A stretch of 64,000 nucleotides of DNA from Micromonospora fulviviridis (GTDB lineage Bacteria > Actinomycetota > Actinomycetes > Mycobacteriales > Micromonosporaceae). The notes under the pieces are model-generated. The model saw nothing but the letters and a program-made list of their open reading frames with translations. It was not told where the DNA came from and made no database searches. Both the position numbers and the translations under genes were made by a program. Positions 15,994 through 25,134 of the stretch are shown piece after piece (position 1 is the stretch's first letter; every line of letters starts with the position of its first letter). The stretch covers positions 233,394 through 297,393 of the forward strand of contig NZ_BMRA01000004.1 of NCBI RefSeq assembly GCF_014648395.1, written 5' to 3'.

Positions 15994-18900
15994 ATGACCC
16001 GACCCACCCGGGGACGCCTGGCCCGCTACGGCTTCGCCGAGACCGACGGCGGGGCGCGCGCGGCCGACGTGCTCGGTCCGGACGGGCTCGGGTTGTGGCG
16101 TACCGAGGAACAGGAACCCGCCGACGAGGCGGCCGGCGAGCTGCTCGCCGCGCTGTCCCGGGCCGCCGACCCGGACCTGGCGCTGCGCCAGCTGCACCGC
16201 CTCGTCGAGGCGGAACGGCGTACCGGTGAGAAGCCGGAGGTGCTGGAGGCGCTCGCCGCCGACCCGGGGCTGCGCCGCCGCCTGGTCGCGGTCCTCGGCG
16301 CCTCCTCGGCGCTCGGCGACCACCTGGTGGCCAACCCGCGGCAGTGGACCGTGCTGGCCACCGAACCGGACGGGCTCGCGCCCCGCGCCGACGGCCGGCT
16401 CGACCTGGCCGCCGCCGCCCCGCTGACCGCCGCCGCCGGCCCGATCCCGCTGGTGCGGCAGGCGTACCGGTTGGCGTTGCTGCGGATCGCGGCGGCCGAC
16501 CTGACCGGCGGACGTGGCCTGGAGCAGACCATGGCGGCGCTCTCCGGGCTCGCCGACGCCACCCTGGCCGCCGCCTACGACATCGCCGTGGACGAGCTGC
16601 CGGAGGGCACCCCCCGACCCCGGCTGGCCGTGGTGGCCATGGGCAAGTGCGGTGGCGGCGAGCTCAACTACGTCTCCGACGTGGACGTGATCTTCGTGGC
16701 CGCCGGCGACGAGGACCTGGCGGCCGCCACCCAGGTGGCCACCCGGCTGATCCACGTCTGCGGGCTGGTCGCCTGGCCGGTCGACGCCGCGCTGCGTCCC
16801 GAGGGCAACCGGGGGCCGCTGGTCCGCACCCTCGCCAGCCACCTGGCCTACTACCGCCGCTGGGCTCGCACCTGGGAGTTCCAGGCGCTGCTCAAGGCCC
16901 GGCCGGCGGCCGGTGACCTGGCGCTGGCCCGGGAGTGGATCGACGCGCTCGCCCCGCTGGTCTGGACCGCCGCCGAGCGGCCGGAGGCGGTCGAGGACGT
17001 CCGGGCGATGCGCCGGAAGATCATCGACAACATCCCGCCGAAGGAGCTGGAACGCGAGATCAAGCGCGGTCCGGGCGGGCTGCGCGACATCGAGTTCGCC
17101 GTCCAGCTGCTCCAGCTCGTGCACGGCCGGGGCGACGAGTCGCTGCGGGCGCCCGGCACCATCCCCGCGCTGCGCGCCCTGGTCGCCGGCGGCTACGTCG
17201 GCCGCGCCGACGGTGAGGCGCTGCTGCGCGGCTACCGCTTCCTGCGCGGCGTCGAGCACCGGCTCCAGCTCCAGGGGCTGCGCCGCACCCACACCGTGCC
17301 GACCGAGCCGGCCGCGCTGCGCTGGCTGGCCGCCGCGCTCGGCCACGCGGCCGCCCCCGGCCGCAGCGCCGTCGAGGAGTTCCGCGCCGAGTGGGTCACC
17401 CACGCCACCGAGGTACGCCGGCTGCACGCCAAGCTGCTCTACCGGCCGCTGCTGGAGTCGGTGGCCCGGGTGCCGGCCGAGGGGCTGCGGCTCACCCCGG
17501 AGGCGGCCCGGCACCGGCTGGAGATCCTCGGCTTCGCCGACCCGGCGGGGGCGCTGCGTCACCTCCAGGCGCTCACCGGCGGGGTGAGCCGCACCGCCGC
17601 CATCCAGCGCACCCTGCTGCCGGTGCTGCTCAGCGAGTTCGCCGACGCGCCCGAGCCGGACCGGGGGCTGCTCAACTACCGGCAGGTCTCCGACAAGCTC
17701 GGCAGCACCCCCTGGTACCTGCGACTGCTGCGCGACTCCGGCCCGGTGGCCCGCCGGCTGGCCCGGGTGCTCTCCTCCTCCCGGTACGCCGCCGACCTGC
17801 TGGCCCGCGAGCCGGAGGCGTTGCGGCTGCTGGCCGAGGACACCGAGCTGACCCCGCGCCCGCGCGAGGTGCTCGGCGAGGGCTTCACGGCCGCGGCGGC
17901 CCGGCACGACGACCCCGTCGAGGCCACCCGCGCCGTCCGCGCGCTGCGCCGCCGCGAACTGGTCCGGCTCGCCTGCGCCGACGTGCTCAGCCGGGCCGGC
18001 GCGCTCGCCCCGCTCACCCCGCGGACGGCGGACGGCGGCGGGCGGGTGCCCACCCTGGCGGACGTCGGCGCGGTGGGCGTCGCCCTCTCCGACGTCGCCG
18101 ACGCCACCCTGGCCGCCGCCCTGCGCACGGCCCGGGCCGCCCAGCCCGGACCGCCCGGCCTGCGCTTCGCGGTGATCGGCATGGGCCGGCTCGGCGGGCG
18201 CGAGTCGAACTACCTCTCCGACGCCGACGTGCTCTTCGTCTACGACCCGCCGCCCGGCGCGGACGAGCGGGTCGCCGGTGCCGCCGCGCACGCCGTCGCC
18301 GAGGAGCTGCGCCGGCTGCTCTCCGCGCCGGCCCCCGACCCGCCGCTCGGGGTCGACGCCGACCTGCGCCCCGAGGGCCGGCAGGGCCCGCTGGTACGCA
18401 GCCTCGCCGCGTACGCCCAGTACTACGCCCGCTGGTCGAAGGTGTGGGAGGCGCAGGCGCTGCTGCGGGCCCGGTTCGTCTGCGGCGACGCCGACCTGGG
18501 CGCCGAGTTCGAGGCGCTGGTCGACCCGGTGCGGTACCCGGCCGACGGGCTGACCCGCGAGCAGGTGGTGGAGATCCGCCGGATCAAGGCCCGGGTGGAG
18601 ACCGAGCGGCTGCCCCGGGGCGCCGACCCGGCCACCCACACGAAGCTGGGCCGGGGCGGGCTCGCCGACGTGGAGTGGGCCGTGCAGCTGCTCCAGCTCC
18701 GGCACGCCGGCCGGCTGCCCGCGCTGCGCGGCACGCGTACCCTCGACGCCCTCGCCGCGGCCCGGGACGCCGGGCTGGTCGACCCCGAGGACGCGGCCGA
18801 GATGGCGGCCGGCTGGACGCTGGCGGCCCAGGTCCGCAACGCGCTGATGCTGGTCCGTGGCCGGGCCGGTGACCAGCTGCCCCGGCACGGGGTGGAGCTG

Positions 18901-19017
18901 GCCGGCGTGGTGCGGCTGCTCGGCGGCGACGACCCGGGCGAGTTCCTCGACGAGTACCTGCGCGCCGGCCGCCGCTCCCGGGCGGCCATGGAGCGGGTGC
19001 TCGACGCCCCCGCCTGA
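15994..19017 (+). CDS. glnE: Bifunctional glutamine synthetase adenylyltransferase/deadenylylase
   Basis: GlnE attaches AMP to, and removes it from, the regulatory tyrosine of type I glutamine synthetase, here presumably GlnA1 (35249). The 1007-residue protein has the expected two nucleotidyltransferase domains, each with the GxG...SD(x)D motif. These are MGKCGGGELNYVSDVDVIFV near residues 212-232 (N-terminal, deadenylylating in E. coli) and GMGRLGGRESNYLSDADVLF near 727-746 (adenylylating). Linking helical regions include RRIKARVETERLPRG. ATG 15994 is one base after the preceding stop. The order glnA2-(glnE)-glnA1 is conserved in actinobacteria, but here a 10-kb mobile element and accessory genes separate glnE from glnA1. 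Confidence 0.97.
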   Translation: MTRPTRGRLARYGFAETDGGARAADVLGPDGLGLWRTEEQEPADEAAGELLAALSRAADPDLALRQLHRLVEAERRTGEKPEVLEALAADPGLRRRLVAVLGASSALGDHLVANPRQWTVLATEPDGLAPRADGRLDLAAAAPLTAAAGPIPLVRQAYRLALLRIAAADLTGGRGLEQTMAALSGLADATLAAAYDIAVDELPEGTPRPRLAVVAMGKCGGGELNYVSDVDVIFVAAGDEDLAAATQVATRLIHVCGLVAWPVDAALRPEGNRGPLVRTLASHLAYYRRWARTWEFQALLKARPAAGDLALAREWIDALAPLVWTAAERPEAVEDVRAMRRKIIDNIPPKELEREIKRGPGGLRDIEFAVQLLQLVHGRGDESLRAPGTIPALRALVAGGYVGRADGEALLRGYRFLRGVEHRLQLQGLRRTHTVPTEPAALRWLAAALGHAAAPGRSAVEEFRAEWVTHATEVRRLHAKLLYRPLLESVARVPAEGLRLTPEAARHRLEILGFADPAGALRHLQALTGGVSRTAAIQRTLLPVLLSEFADAPEPDRGLLNYRQVSDKLGSTPWYLRLLRDSGPVARRLARVLSSSRYAADLLAREPEALRLLAEDTELTPRPREVLGEGFTAAAARHDDPVEATRAVRALRRRELVRLACADVLSRAGALAPLTPRTADGGGRVPTLADVGAVGVALSDVADATLAAALRTARAAQPGPPGLRFAVIGMGRLGGRESNYLSDADVLFVYDPPPGADERVAGAAAHAVAEELRRLLSAPAPDPPLGVDADLRPEGRQGPLVRSLAAYAQYYARWSKVWEAQALLRARFVCGDADLGAEFEALVDPVRYPADGLTREQVVEIRRIKARVETERLPRGADPATHTKLGRGGLADVEWAVQLLQLRHAGRLPALRGTRTLDALAAARDAGLVDPEDAAEMAAGWTLAAQVRNALMLVRGRAGDQLPRHGVELAGVVRLLGGDDPGEFLDEYLRAGRRSRAAMERVLDAPA

Positions 19018-19080
19018 CCGCCCGCCCGCCCCGACCCGGCTCGCCGCCGCGTCCCGGCCGCGCCACGCCGGTCGCCCGGG

Positions 19081-20646
19081 TCAGCCGCCGAGGGTGTACG
19101 TGCCGGCGCGCGGAACGGTCACCGTGGTCCACTCGCCGTCGGGGGCGAGCGTGGCGCCGCCGGTGACGGTCAGCCAGCGGTCGTGGCGGACCTGTACCGG
19201 CACCGGGCCGGGGCCGGGGGCGCGGAAGGTCACCGTGGCGGCGTCCTGACGGACCAGCTCGCCGGGGGCCCCGACCAGCGGGGTCGGGTCGGCGACCGCG
19301 TACAGCCGCCAGTGCGGGCCGGACCACACCTCGGTGAGGTACGGCAGGCCGGCCCGGACCAGCTCGGCCTCCGGCCGCCCCACCCAGGACAGCTCCACGT
19401 CGGGCACGGCGACGTACTGCACGGCGTTCTCTGCCAGCCAGGCGCGGTAGCTGTCGGCGGTCAGCGGGACGCCGGTGCCGGAGGCGCCGGGAACCGTGGT
19501 GAAGAAGAGCGGGTTGCGGGCGATGTCGGCCTGGCGCAGCCAGCCCCGGGCCAGCGGCACCTCGCCGAGGTGGGCGGCCTCCCAGTAGTTGCGGGTCGGT
19601 GGCACCTCCACCCGCCCGATGACCCCGCGCCGGTCCAGCTCGGCGCGCAGCGGCGCGAAGTACGCCGGGTCGGCCGTGGGATCGTCCGCGCTGGCCAGGT
19701 CGGCGGAGACGACGGGCGGCTGCCACCAGCAGACCGCTGCCAGCAGCGCGGCCAGCGCGACCGCCCCTGCCGCCCGCCGGTCGGTCAGCCGGCGGGGGAG
19801 CGTCGCGGCGGCGGCCAGCACGGGCAGCGCGAACATCACCACCAGCCGGGTGGCGTTCAGGCCCACCGGGGTGTGCAGCAGCGCCGCGGCCAGCACCCCG
19901 GCCGCCGAGAGCAGCGCACCGGCCCGCACCGGCCGGTACGCAACCAGCACCGCCACCAGCAGGCTGGTCACCACGGCGTGCAGGGTGTCGGCGCGGCTGA
20001 TGTTCATCCAGCCGCCCTCGCCGAAGAGCAGCCCGGTCACCGCGAGGGGCGCGGCGGCGGGAACGGCGAGCAGCAGGCCGTCGGCGTACCGGCGGGTGAG
20101 CAGCAGCGCGACGCCGGCCAGGCCGACGAAGAGCCCGGCCACCGGGCTGGCCGCGGAGGCGAGCAGGGCGGCCAGACCGGCGAGCACGGCGCGCGTCCAC
20201 CGGGCGCGGCCGGTGGACCCGGCGGGCAGGGTCAGGGCGAGCAGCGCGGCCAGGCCGAAGGCGACCCCGAGGGCGTACGTCACCCGGCCGGAGACCAGGT
20301 TGCCGGCGATGGTGAGGACCCCGACCAGGCTGCCGAGCAGCGGCCGGGGCACCCGGGTCCGGACCAGCAGGGCGGCGAACGCGGTGGCCGAGGCGAGCAG
20401 GGTGAGCGCGCCGGTGGGGCGGACCCCGAGCAGGGCCATCAGCGGCGGCGAGACCAGGCTGTAGCCCCACGGGTGGACCCCGCCGTACCAGCGCAGGTCG
20501 ACCAGGGCGGGCCCGTGATCGGCGAAGAAGTCGGCCCGGGCCACCTGGGCGGACAGGTCCGAGCCGGTGGCCTGCAGGGTGAGATACAGCACGGCGAGGA
20601 CCAGCGCGGACGCGGCGGACACCGCCACCACCCGACCGCCCCGCAT
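19081..20646 (-). CDS. Large multi-pass membrane protein with extracytoplasmic C-domain
   Basis: The 521-residue protein has a signal-anchor-like start (VVAVSAASALVLAVLYLTLQ), roughly nine hydrophobic segments up to residue ~340, then a ~180-residue soluble C-terminal part. The overall plan resembles GT-C type glycosyltransferases or related polymer-assembly proteins, but no diagnostic catalytic motif was found. ATG 20646 has a near-perfect AGGAGG 6 nt upstream. It is divergent from the MptB-like genes with only 36 bp between start codons, so the two promoters must overlap. This suggests a shared role in cell-envelope glycan assembly, which is an inference. Confidence 0.75.
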   Translation of the reverse strand: MRGGRVVAVSAASALVLAVLYLTLQATGSDLSAQVARADFFADHGPALVDLRWYGGVHPWGYSLVSPPLMALLGVRPTGALTLLASATAFAALLVRTRVPRPLLGSLVGVLTIAGNLVSGRVTYALGVAFGLAALLALTLPAGSTGRARWTRAVLAGLAALLASAASPVAGLFVGLAGVALLLTRRYADGLLLAVPAAAPLAVTGLLFGEGGWMNISRADTLHAVVTSLLVAVLVAYRPVRAGALLSAAGVLAAALLHTPVGLNATRLVVMFALPVLAAAATLPRRLTDRRAAGAVALAALLAAVCWWQPPVVSADLASADDPTADPAYFAPLRAELDRRGVIGRVEVPPTRNYWEAAHLGEVPLARGWLRQADIARNPLFFTTVPGASGTGVPLTADSYRAWLAENAVQYVAVPDVELSWVGRPEAELVRAGLPYLTEVWSGPHWRLYAVADPTPLVGAPGELVRQDAATVTFRAPGPGPVPVQVRHDRWLTVTGGATLAPDGEWTTVTVPRAGTYTLGG

Positions 20647-20682
20647 GCCCACCTCCTGATCGCGACCCACCGTACTGGCAGC

Positions 20683-22107
20683 ATGTCCGGCGTGCCTCAC
20701 CACCTCTCGCGCTGGATCGGCCTGGCGGGCTCGGTGCTGCTCGCCGTGGCCGCCCACCTCGGCGGCGCGCTGCCGCACGGTGACCTGCGCCCCACCCCGG
20801 TCAGCATCTGGCAGGGCCCGAACGGGCCCCTGGTCATCGGTCTCTGGCTGGTCGGCACCGCCCTGCTGGCCTGGGCCTGGTGGTCGCTGCGCGACCGGGC
20901 GCCGTCGACCCGCTGGGTGCTCGTCACCGTCGCGCTCTGGCTGCTGCCGATGCTGTTCACCCCGCCGCTGGGCAGCCGGGACGCGTACGCCTACGCCTGC
21001 CAGGGTGCCAGCTACTCGGCCGGGATCAACCCCTACGAGCAGGGCGTGTCCGCGCTGCCCTGCCCCTGGCTGGACACCATCTCCTACATCTGGCGGGACA
21101 CCCCGGCACCGTACGGGCCGCTCTTCGTGGTGCTCTCCGGGGCGGTCGTCTCCGCGGCCGGGTCGCTGGCGGGCAGCGTGGCGCTGTTCCGGCTGCTCGC
21201 CGTGGGCGGAGTGGCGCTGACCGCGTGGGCCCTGCCGGTGCTGGCCCGCCGCTGTGGGGTGCCGCCGCAGCGGGCGCTCTGGCTGGCGCTGGCCTGCCCG
21301 CTGGTGCCCGTGCACCTGGTCTCCGGGGCACACAACGACGCGCTCATGGTGGGCCTGCTCACCGCCGGGCTGGCCGTGGTGGCGGCCCGGCCGGGCCGGC
21401 CGCTGCCGCTGCTCGCCGGTGGGCTGCTGCTCGGGCTGGCCGCCGCCGTCAAGGTCACCGCGCTGGTCGTGGTGCCGTTCGCCGCGCTGGCCGCGATCGT
21501 CGGGCCGTACCGGATCCGGGCGCTGATCCGCGACGGCGGGTGGGTGGTCGGCGCGGCGGTGGGCGCCGTGGTCGCCGTGACCCTCGCGGCGGGTCTCGAC
21601 TTCGGCTTCATCAGCGGACTGGAACAGGGCGGGCTCGTGGTCGCCTGGACCTCGCCGCCCACCGCGGTCGGGCAGACCGCCGGGTACGTCGCGGCGATCT
21701 TCGGCGCGCACATCGACGCGCTGCCGGTCACCCGGGGGATCGCCGTGGTGGTCCTGGTGGCGCTGCTCGTCTGGCTCTGGTTCCGGGCGCTGCGCCGGGG
21801 GGACCCGTTCTGGCACGCCGGCCTGGCGCTGGCCGCGACGGTCGCGCTCTCCCCGCTCTTCCACCCCTGGTACTGGACCTGGCCGCTCGCGGTGCTCGCC
21901 GCCACCGCCCGCCGGACCGGCTGGTTCTCGCTGGTCGCGCTGGTGTCGTCGTTCCTGGTCCTGGCCGACGGCACCGGCCTGCCCCGGTGGACCAAGATGC
22001 CCGGCGCGCCCCTGATGACGCTGTTGGTGATCGTGGTGGTGGTCCGGTTGGTACGTTCGGCTCGGGCGGCCCGCCGGCCGGTCCCCGCCGAGCGAGGAGC
22101 CGACTGA
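20683..22107 (+). CDS. Polyprenol-phosphomannose mannosyltransferase, MptA/MptB-like (copy 1)
   Basis: The 474-residue GT-C membrane enzyme has family signatures LGSRDAYAYACQGASYSAGINPYEQG (given in parts: LGSRDAYAYACQG, GINPYEQG), WRDTPAPYGPLFV and a later SGAHNDALMVG, with about 12 transmembrane helices. MptA/MptB add alpha-1,6-mannoses from polyprenyl-P-mannose during lipomannan or lipoarabinomannan core synthesis at the outer face of the membrane. The aspartate in GSRD is the expected catalytic loop residue. It is followed after 12 bp by a close paralogue, and is probably one operon with it. The exact acceptor is unknown. Confidence 0.85.
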   Translation: MSGVPHHLSRWIGLAGSVLLAVAAHLGGALPHGDLRPTPVSIWQGPNGPLVIGLWLVGTALLAWAWWSLRDRAPSTRWVLVTVALWLLPMLFTPPLGSRDAYAYACQGASYSAGINPYEQGVSALPCPWLDTISYIWRDTPAPYGPLFVVLSGAVVSAAGSLAGSVALFRLLAVGGVALTAWALPVLARRCGVPPQRALWLALACPLVPVHLVSGAHNDALMVGLLTAGLAVVAARPGRPLPLLAGGLLLGLAAAVKVTALVVVPFAALAAIVGPYRIRALIRDGGWVVGAAVGAVVAVTLAAGLDFGFISGLEQGGLVVAWTSPPTAVGQTAGYVAAIFGAHIDALPVTRGIAVVVLVALLVWLWFRALRRGDPFWHAGLALAATVALSPLFHPWYWTWPLAVLAATARRTGWFSLVALVSSFLVLADGTGLPRWTKMPGAPLMTLLVIVVVVRLVRSARAARRPVPAERGAD

Positions 22108-22119
22108 GGAGAGGTGCCG

Positions 22120-23610
22120 GTGAGCGAGCCCGGCGCGGTGCCCGACGGACCGGTCCGCCCGGTGGCCGCCGCGCTCGCCCGGTACGCCGGGCTCGCCGGC
22201 GCGGTGCTGCTGACCGTCGCCGGCTGGCTCGGCGGCGCGCTGCCCGACACCCCCGCCGTGACCAGCCTCGGCGACGCCTGGCGGGCCCCGCACGGGCCGG
22301 CGGTGCTCGGCTGCTGGCTGGTCGGCACCGTGCTGCTCGTCGGGGCCTGGTGGTCGCTGCGCTGGGGCGCCCCGTCGGGCCGGTGGGCGTACCTGACCGC
22401 CGGGTTGTGGCTGCTGCCGCTGCTGGCCGCGCCGCCGCTGGGCAGCCGGGACGTCTACTCGTACGCCTGCCAGGGCTGGTCCTGGACGCACGGGGCCGAC
22501 CCCTACCGGGTCGGGGTGGTCGCCGCCGGCTGCCCGTGGGCGGAGAGCGTGTCGCCGATCTGGCGGGACACCCCGGCGCCGTACGGGCCGTTCTTCGTGC
22601 TGCTGGCCGGCCTGGCCGTGCTGCTCGGCGGCGGCCTGGTCGGCGCGATCGTGCTGCTGCGGGTGGTGGCCGTGGCCGGGGTGCTGCTGGCCGCGCTCTG
22701 CCTGCCCGGGCTGGCCCGGGCCGTCGGGGTGCCGACCCGGCGGGCGGCCTGGCTGGCGCTGGCCTGCCCGCTGGTCGGGGTGCACCTGGTGGCCGGCGCG
22801 CACAACGACGCGGTCGGCCTGGGGCTGCTGCTGTTCGGCCTGCTCGTCCTGGTCCGCCGGCCCGGCCGGCCGCGGGCGCTGGTCGTCGCCGGGGTGCTGC
22901 TCGGCCTGGCCGTGGCGGTGAAGGCGGTCGCCGTGGTGGTGCTCCCGTTCGCGGCGCTGGCCGCCGTGCTGGGCCGCTACACGTGGCGGGCGCTGCTGCG
23001 CGACGGCGGCTGGCTGGCCGGGGGAGTGCTGGCCACGCTGGTGGTCACCAGCCTGGCCACCGGGCTGGGCCTGGGCTGGGTACGCGGCGTGGCCCGCAGC
23101 GGCGACTCGGAGCAGTGGACGTCACCGCCGACCGCGGTGGGTCTCGTGGTCGACTACGCGGGCGCGCTGGCCGGCCGGGAGCCGCACGCCGTGCCGGTGG
23201 TCCGGGCGGTCGCGCTGGCCGTGCTCGCGGTGCTGCTGGTGCTGCTCTGGTGGCGGGCCTGGGCGGCGTTGCGCCGGCTGGGCGACGTCCGGCAGCGGGC
23301 GGCCCGGCTGGCCGCCGCGCGGCCCCGCGTGGCCCTGGCCGGGGCCGGCCTGGCGTTGGCCGCCACCGTGCTGCTCGCCCCGGTCTTCCACCCCTGGTAC
23401 GCGACCTGGCCCCTCGCGCTGCTCGCGGTGGCGACGGTCGCCGTGGCCCGGACGGTGTGGTTCGTGGCGCCCTGCGCGGTGGCCTCGGTGCTCACCCTGC
23501 CGGACGGCACCAACCTGGCCCGCTTCACCAAGGCGCCGGGGGCGATCCTGATGACCGCGCTCGTGCTGGCCGTCGTGGTGGTCGCGATCCGGGCACGCCG
23601 CGCCCGCTGA
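22120..23610 (+). CDS. Polyprenol-phosphomannose mannosyltransferase, MptA/MptB-like (copy 2)
   Basis: The 496-residue paralogue of the upstream gene shares the landmarks GSRDVYSYACQGWSW, GADPYRVG, IWRDTPAPYGPFFV and VAGAHNDAVGLGL, plus HPWYATWPLALLA near the C-terminus. It evidently arose by tandem duplication. Start 22120 (GTG) is preferred over the in-frame GTG at 22114 because GAGGAGAGG ends about 5 nt before it. Divergent residues in the N-terminal and C-terminal tails suggest that the copies differ in acceptor or regulation. The gene ends shortly before the ArsR promoter at 23628. Confidence 0.85.
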   Translation: MSEPGAVPDGPVRPVAAALARYAGLAGAVLLTVAGWLGGALPDTPAVTSLGDAWRAPHGPAVLGCWLVGTVLLVGAWWSLRWGAPSGRWAYLTAGLWLLPLLAAPPLGSRDVYSYACQGWSWTHGADPYRVGVVAAGCPWAESVSPIWRDTPAPYGPFFVLLAGLAVLLGGGLVGAIVLLRVVAVAGVLLAALCLPGLARAVGVPTRRAAWLALACPLVGVHLVAGAHNDAVGLGLLLFGLLVLVRRPGRPRALVVAGVLLGLAVAVKAVAVVVLPFAALAAVLGRYTWRALLRDGGWLAGGVLATLVVTSLATGLGLGWVRGVARSGDSEQWTSPPTAVGLVVDYAGALAGREPHAVPVVRAVALAVLAVLLVLLWWRAWAALRRLGDVRQRAARLAAARPRVALAGAGLALAATVLLAPVFHPWYATWPLALLAVATVAVARTVWFVAPCAVASVLTLPDGTNLARFTKAPGAILMTALVLAVVVVAIRARRAR

Positions 23611-23627
23611 AGTTTTCCCCGAAGTGG

Positions 23628-23686
23628 TTGACGCCGCCCCCATCCGGCCCTATGTTTAACGCATCCGTTAATTAACGAGGTGGTTA
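23628..23686 (+). promoter_or_regulatory. Promoter and TTAACG-type operator of ArsR gene
   Basis: TTGACG (23628-23633), 17 bp, TATGTT (23651-23656) is a good sigma-70-like promoter. It is overlapped and followed by TTAACG (23656-23661), the perfect 12-bp palindrome CGTTAATTAACG (23666-23677) and TGGTTAA (23681-23687). ArsR repressors bind such AT-rich dyads, so this is the probable autoregulatory operator of the downstream gene. Confidence 0.65.
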
Positions 23687-23690
23687 AGCA

Positions 23691-24035
23691 GTGGCCGAGG
23701 ACCGACTCAGCGTCATCTTCGCGGCGCTGGCCGACCCGACCCGCCGGGGGATCCTCGCCCGGCTCGCGGAGGGGGACGCCACCGTCTCGGAGCTCGCCGA
23801 GCCGTTCGCGATCAGCCTGCCGGCGATCTCCCGGCACCTGAAGGTGCTGGAGCACGCCGGGCTGATCACCCGGAGCCGGAGCGCGCAGTGGCGGTCCAGC
23901 AGCCTCAACCCCGAGCCGCTGCGCGAGGCGACGGCCTGGATGGAGCGCTACCGGCAGTTCTGGGACGCCAACTTCGACCGGCTCGACGCGCACCTCAGGC
24001 GGATCCAGGCGCAGACCGAACGGAACGAACCATGA
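23691..24035 (+). CDS. ArsR-family HTH regulator (SRPBCC-associated type)
   Basis: The 114-residue winged-helix protein has FAALADPTRRGILARLAEG and SLPAISRHLKVLEHAGLI, the recognition helix. It lacks the CxC metal motif of metal-sensing ArsR proteins and belongs to the subgroup paired with SRPBCC/AHSA1 proteins. The second half contains RSRSAQWRSSSLNPEPLREA, the wing and dimer helix. The stop overlaps an ATG (24032) of the next gene, so translation is likely coupled. A promoter with palindromes lies directly upstream and is probably self-repressed. The ligand is unknown. Confidence 0.93.
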   Translation: MAEDRLSVIFAALADPTRRGILARLAEGDATVSELAEPFAISLPAISRHLKVLEHAGLITRSRSAQWRSSSLNPEPLREATAWMERYRQFWDANFDRLDAHLRRIQAQTERNEP

Positions 24036-24049
24036 GAGAGGACAGCAGC

Positions 24050-24514
24050 ATGACCGACACGCAGGCGACCCAGGAACTCGTCATGACCCGGGTCTTCGAC
24101 GCCCCGCGGGAGCTGGTCTGGCGCGCGTTCACCGACCCGGACCAGTTCGCCGAGTGGTTCGCCCCGGTCGGCTGGTCCGTGCCGCGAAACACCGTCGACA
24201 TGGACGTCCGGGTCGGCGGCCACCAGCGCTTCGTGATGGTCAACGACGAGGACCCGGCGATGACCTCGCCGGCCGACGGCACCTTCAGCGAGGTCGTAAA
24301 GCACGAGCTGCTGGTGGGCTACGAGGAGGCGCACGGCGTGCCGGGCGTGCCGGACGGCACCCGGTTCACGCTGCGGCTGGAGTTCCACACCGAGCCCGGC
24401 GACCGGACCCGGCTGGTGCTGCGCCAGGGCCCGTTCGCGCCGGAGATGCGGTCCGGCGCCGAGCAGGGCTGGGGCAGCTCCTTCACCAAGCTGGACGCGC
24501 TGCTCGCCCGCTGA
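24050..24514 (+). CDS. SRPBCC/AHSA1-like ligand-binding protein
   Basis: The product is 154 residues from ATG 24050, which has GAGAGGAC upstream; ATG 24032, overlapping the ArsR stop, is a 6-residue longer alternative. The segments VMTRVFDAPRELVWRAFTDPDQFAEWFAP and LDALLAR mark the Bet v 1-like hydrophobic-pocket fold (AHSA1 family). Such proteins bind lipids or polyketide-like ligands or act as cyclases or chaperones. The gene is in an operon with the ArsR regulator, a common pair whose function is mostly unknown. Confidence 0.88.
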   Translation: MTDTQATQELVMTRVFDAPRELVWRAFTDPDQFAEWFAPVGWSVPRNTVDMDVRVGGHQRFVMVNDEDPAMTSPADGTFSEVVKHELLVGYEEAHGVPGVPDGTRFTLRLEFHTEPGDRTRLVLRQGPFAPEMRSGAEQGWGSSFTKLDALLAR

Positions 24515-24536
24515 GGGCGGACACACGAAACCGGCC

Positions 24537-24566
24537 GGGCCGGCCCCGCTGTCGCGGAGCCGGCCC
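24537..24566 (+). terminator. Hairpin terminator of ArsR-SRPBCC operon
   Basis: GGGCCGGC (24537-24544) pairs with GCCGGCCC (24559-24566), and an inner GC helix extends the stem. It lies 23 nt after the SRPBCC stop. Confidence 0.55.
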
Positions 24567-24680
24567 GCGGGCACTGGGATGCGAGCCGATTGCCAGTGCC
24601 GGTGCGCAATTGACGCAGATTCCGGCCATTATGCCCAGAATTAACCTTACGATGAGATCTCTTCGTGGAGGTGAAGGGCC

Positions 24681-24977
24681 ATGCCGACGTATATCGCGCT
24701 GCTGAACTGGACCGATCAAGGGATCCGGGCCTACAGGGACACCCCGAAGCGCGCCGATGCCTTCGCCGCAGCGACCCAGAAGGTCGGGGCGAAGCTCGTG
24801 AACCTTCACTGGACCGTCGGTCCGTACGACCTCGTGGCCGTCGTCGAGGCGCCCGACGAGGAGACCGCCGCTGCGGCGCTCCTGCAGCTCGGCGGGGCGG
24901 GCAACGTCCGTACCACGACCCTGCGGGCCTTCAGTCAAGACGAGATGGCCGGCATCATCGCCAAAACTGCTGGCTGA
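24681..24977 (+). CDS. GYD-domain protein
   Basis: This 98-residue protein has PTYIALLNWTDQGIRAYRDT, a cysteine-free core, VGPYDLVAVVEAPDEETAAA (the GPYD strand equivalent to the GYD motif) and a terminal helix. GYD proteins form small dimeric alpha-beta barrels of unknown biochemical function. TGGAGGTGAAGG precedes the ATG. It is the last chromosomal gene before the integrated element, with its stop 157 bp from the attL core. Codon use is normal for the chromosome. Confidence 0.9.
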   Translation: MPTYIALLNWTDQGIRAYRDTPKRADAFAAATQKVGAKLVNLHWTVGPYDLVAVVEAPDEETAAAALLQLGGAGNVRTTTLRAFSQDEMAGIIAKTAG

Positions 24978-25083
24978 GGCCTTCCACCCCGGCCAGGATG
25001 GCGGCCGCCCGGCAGACCGAGCACGACGGGCCATCGATCGCTCGTACGCGGCGACCGACGGCCCGTCGGATGTTCCCAGGTGG

Positions 25084-25119
25084 TGACCAGGGGGCGCGCG
25101 GGGCGATGATCCCTGGTCA
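25084..25119. terminator. Hairpin, probably the displaced native glnA1 terminator
   Basis: Perfect 9-bp arms TGACCAGGG / CCCTGGTCA have an 18-nt loop. It lies just left of the attL core. In the empty site it would sit about 15-50 nt beyond the glnA1 stop, so it was probably the glnA1 terminator before insertion. From 24978 to 25083 I see no gene. Confidence 0.6.
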
Positions 25120-25134
25120 GAGGGTTGTCAGCTC

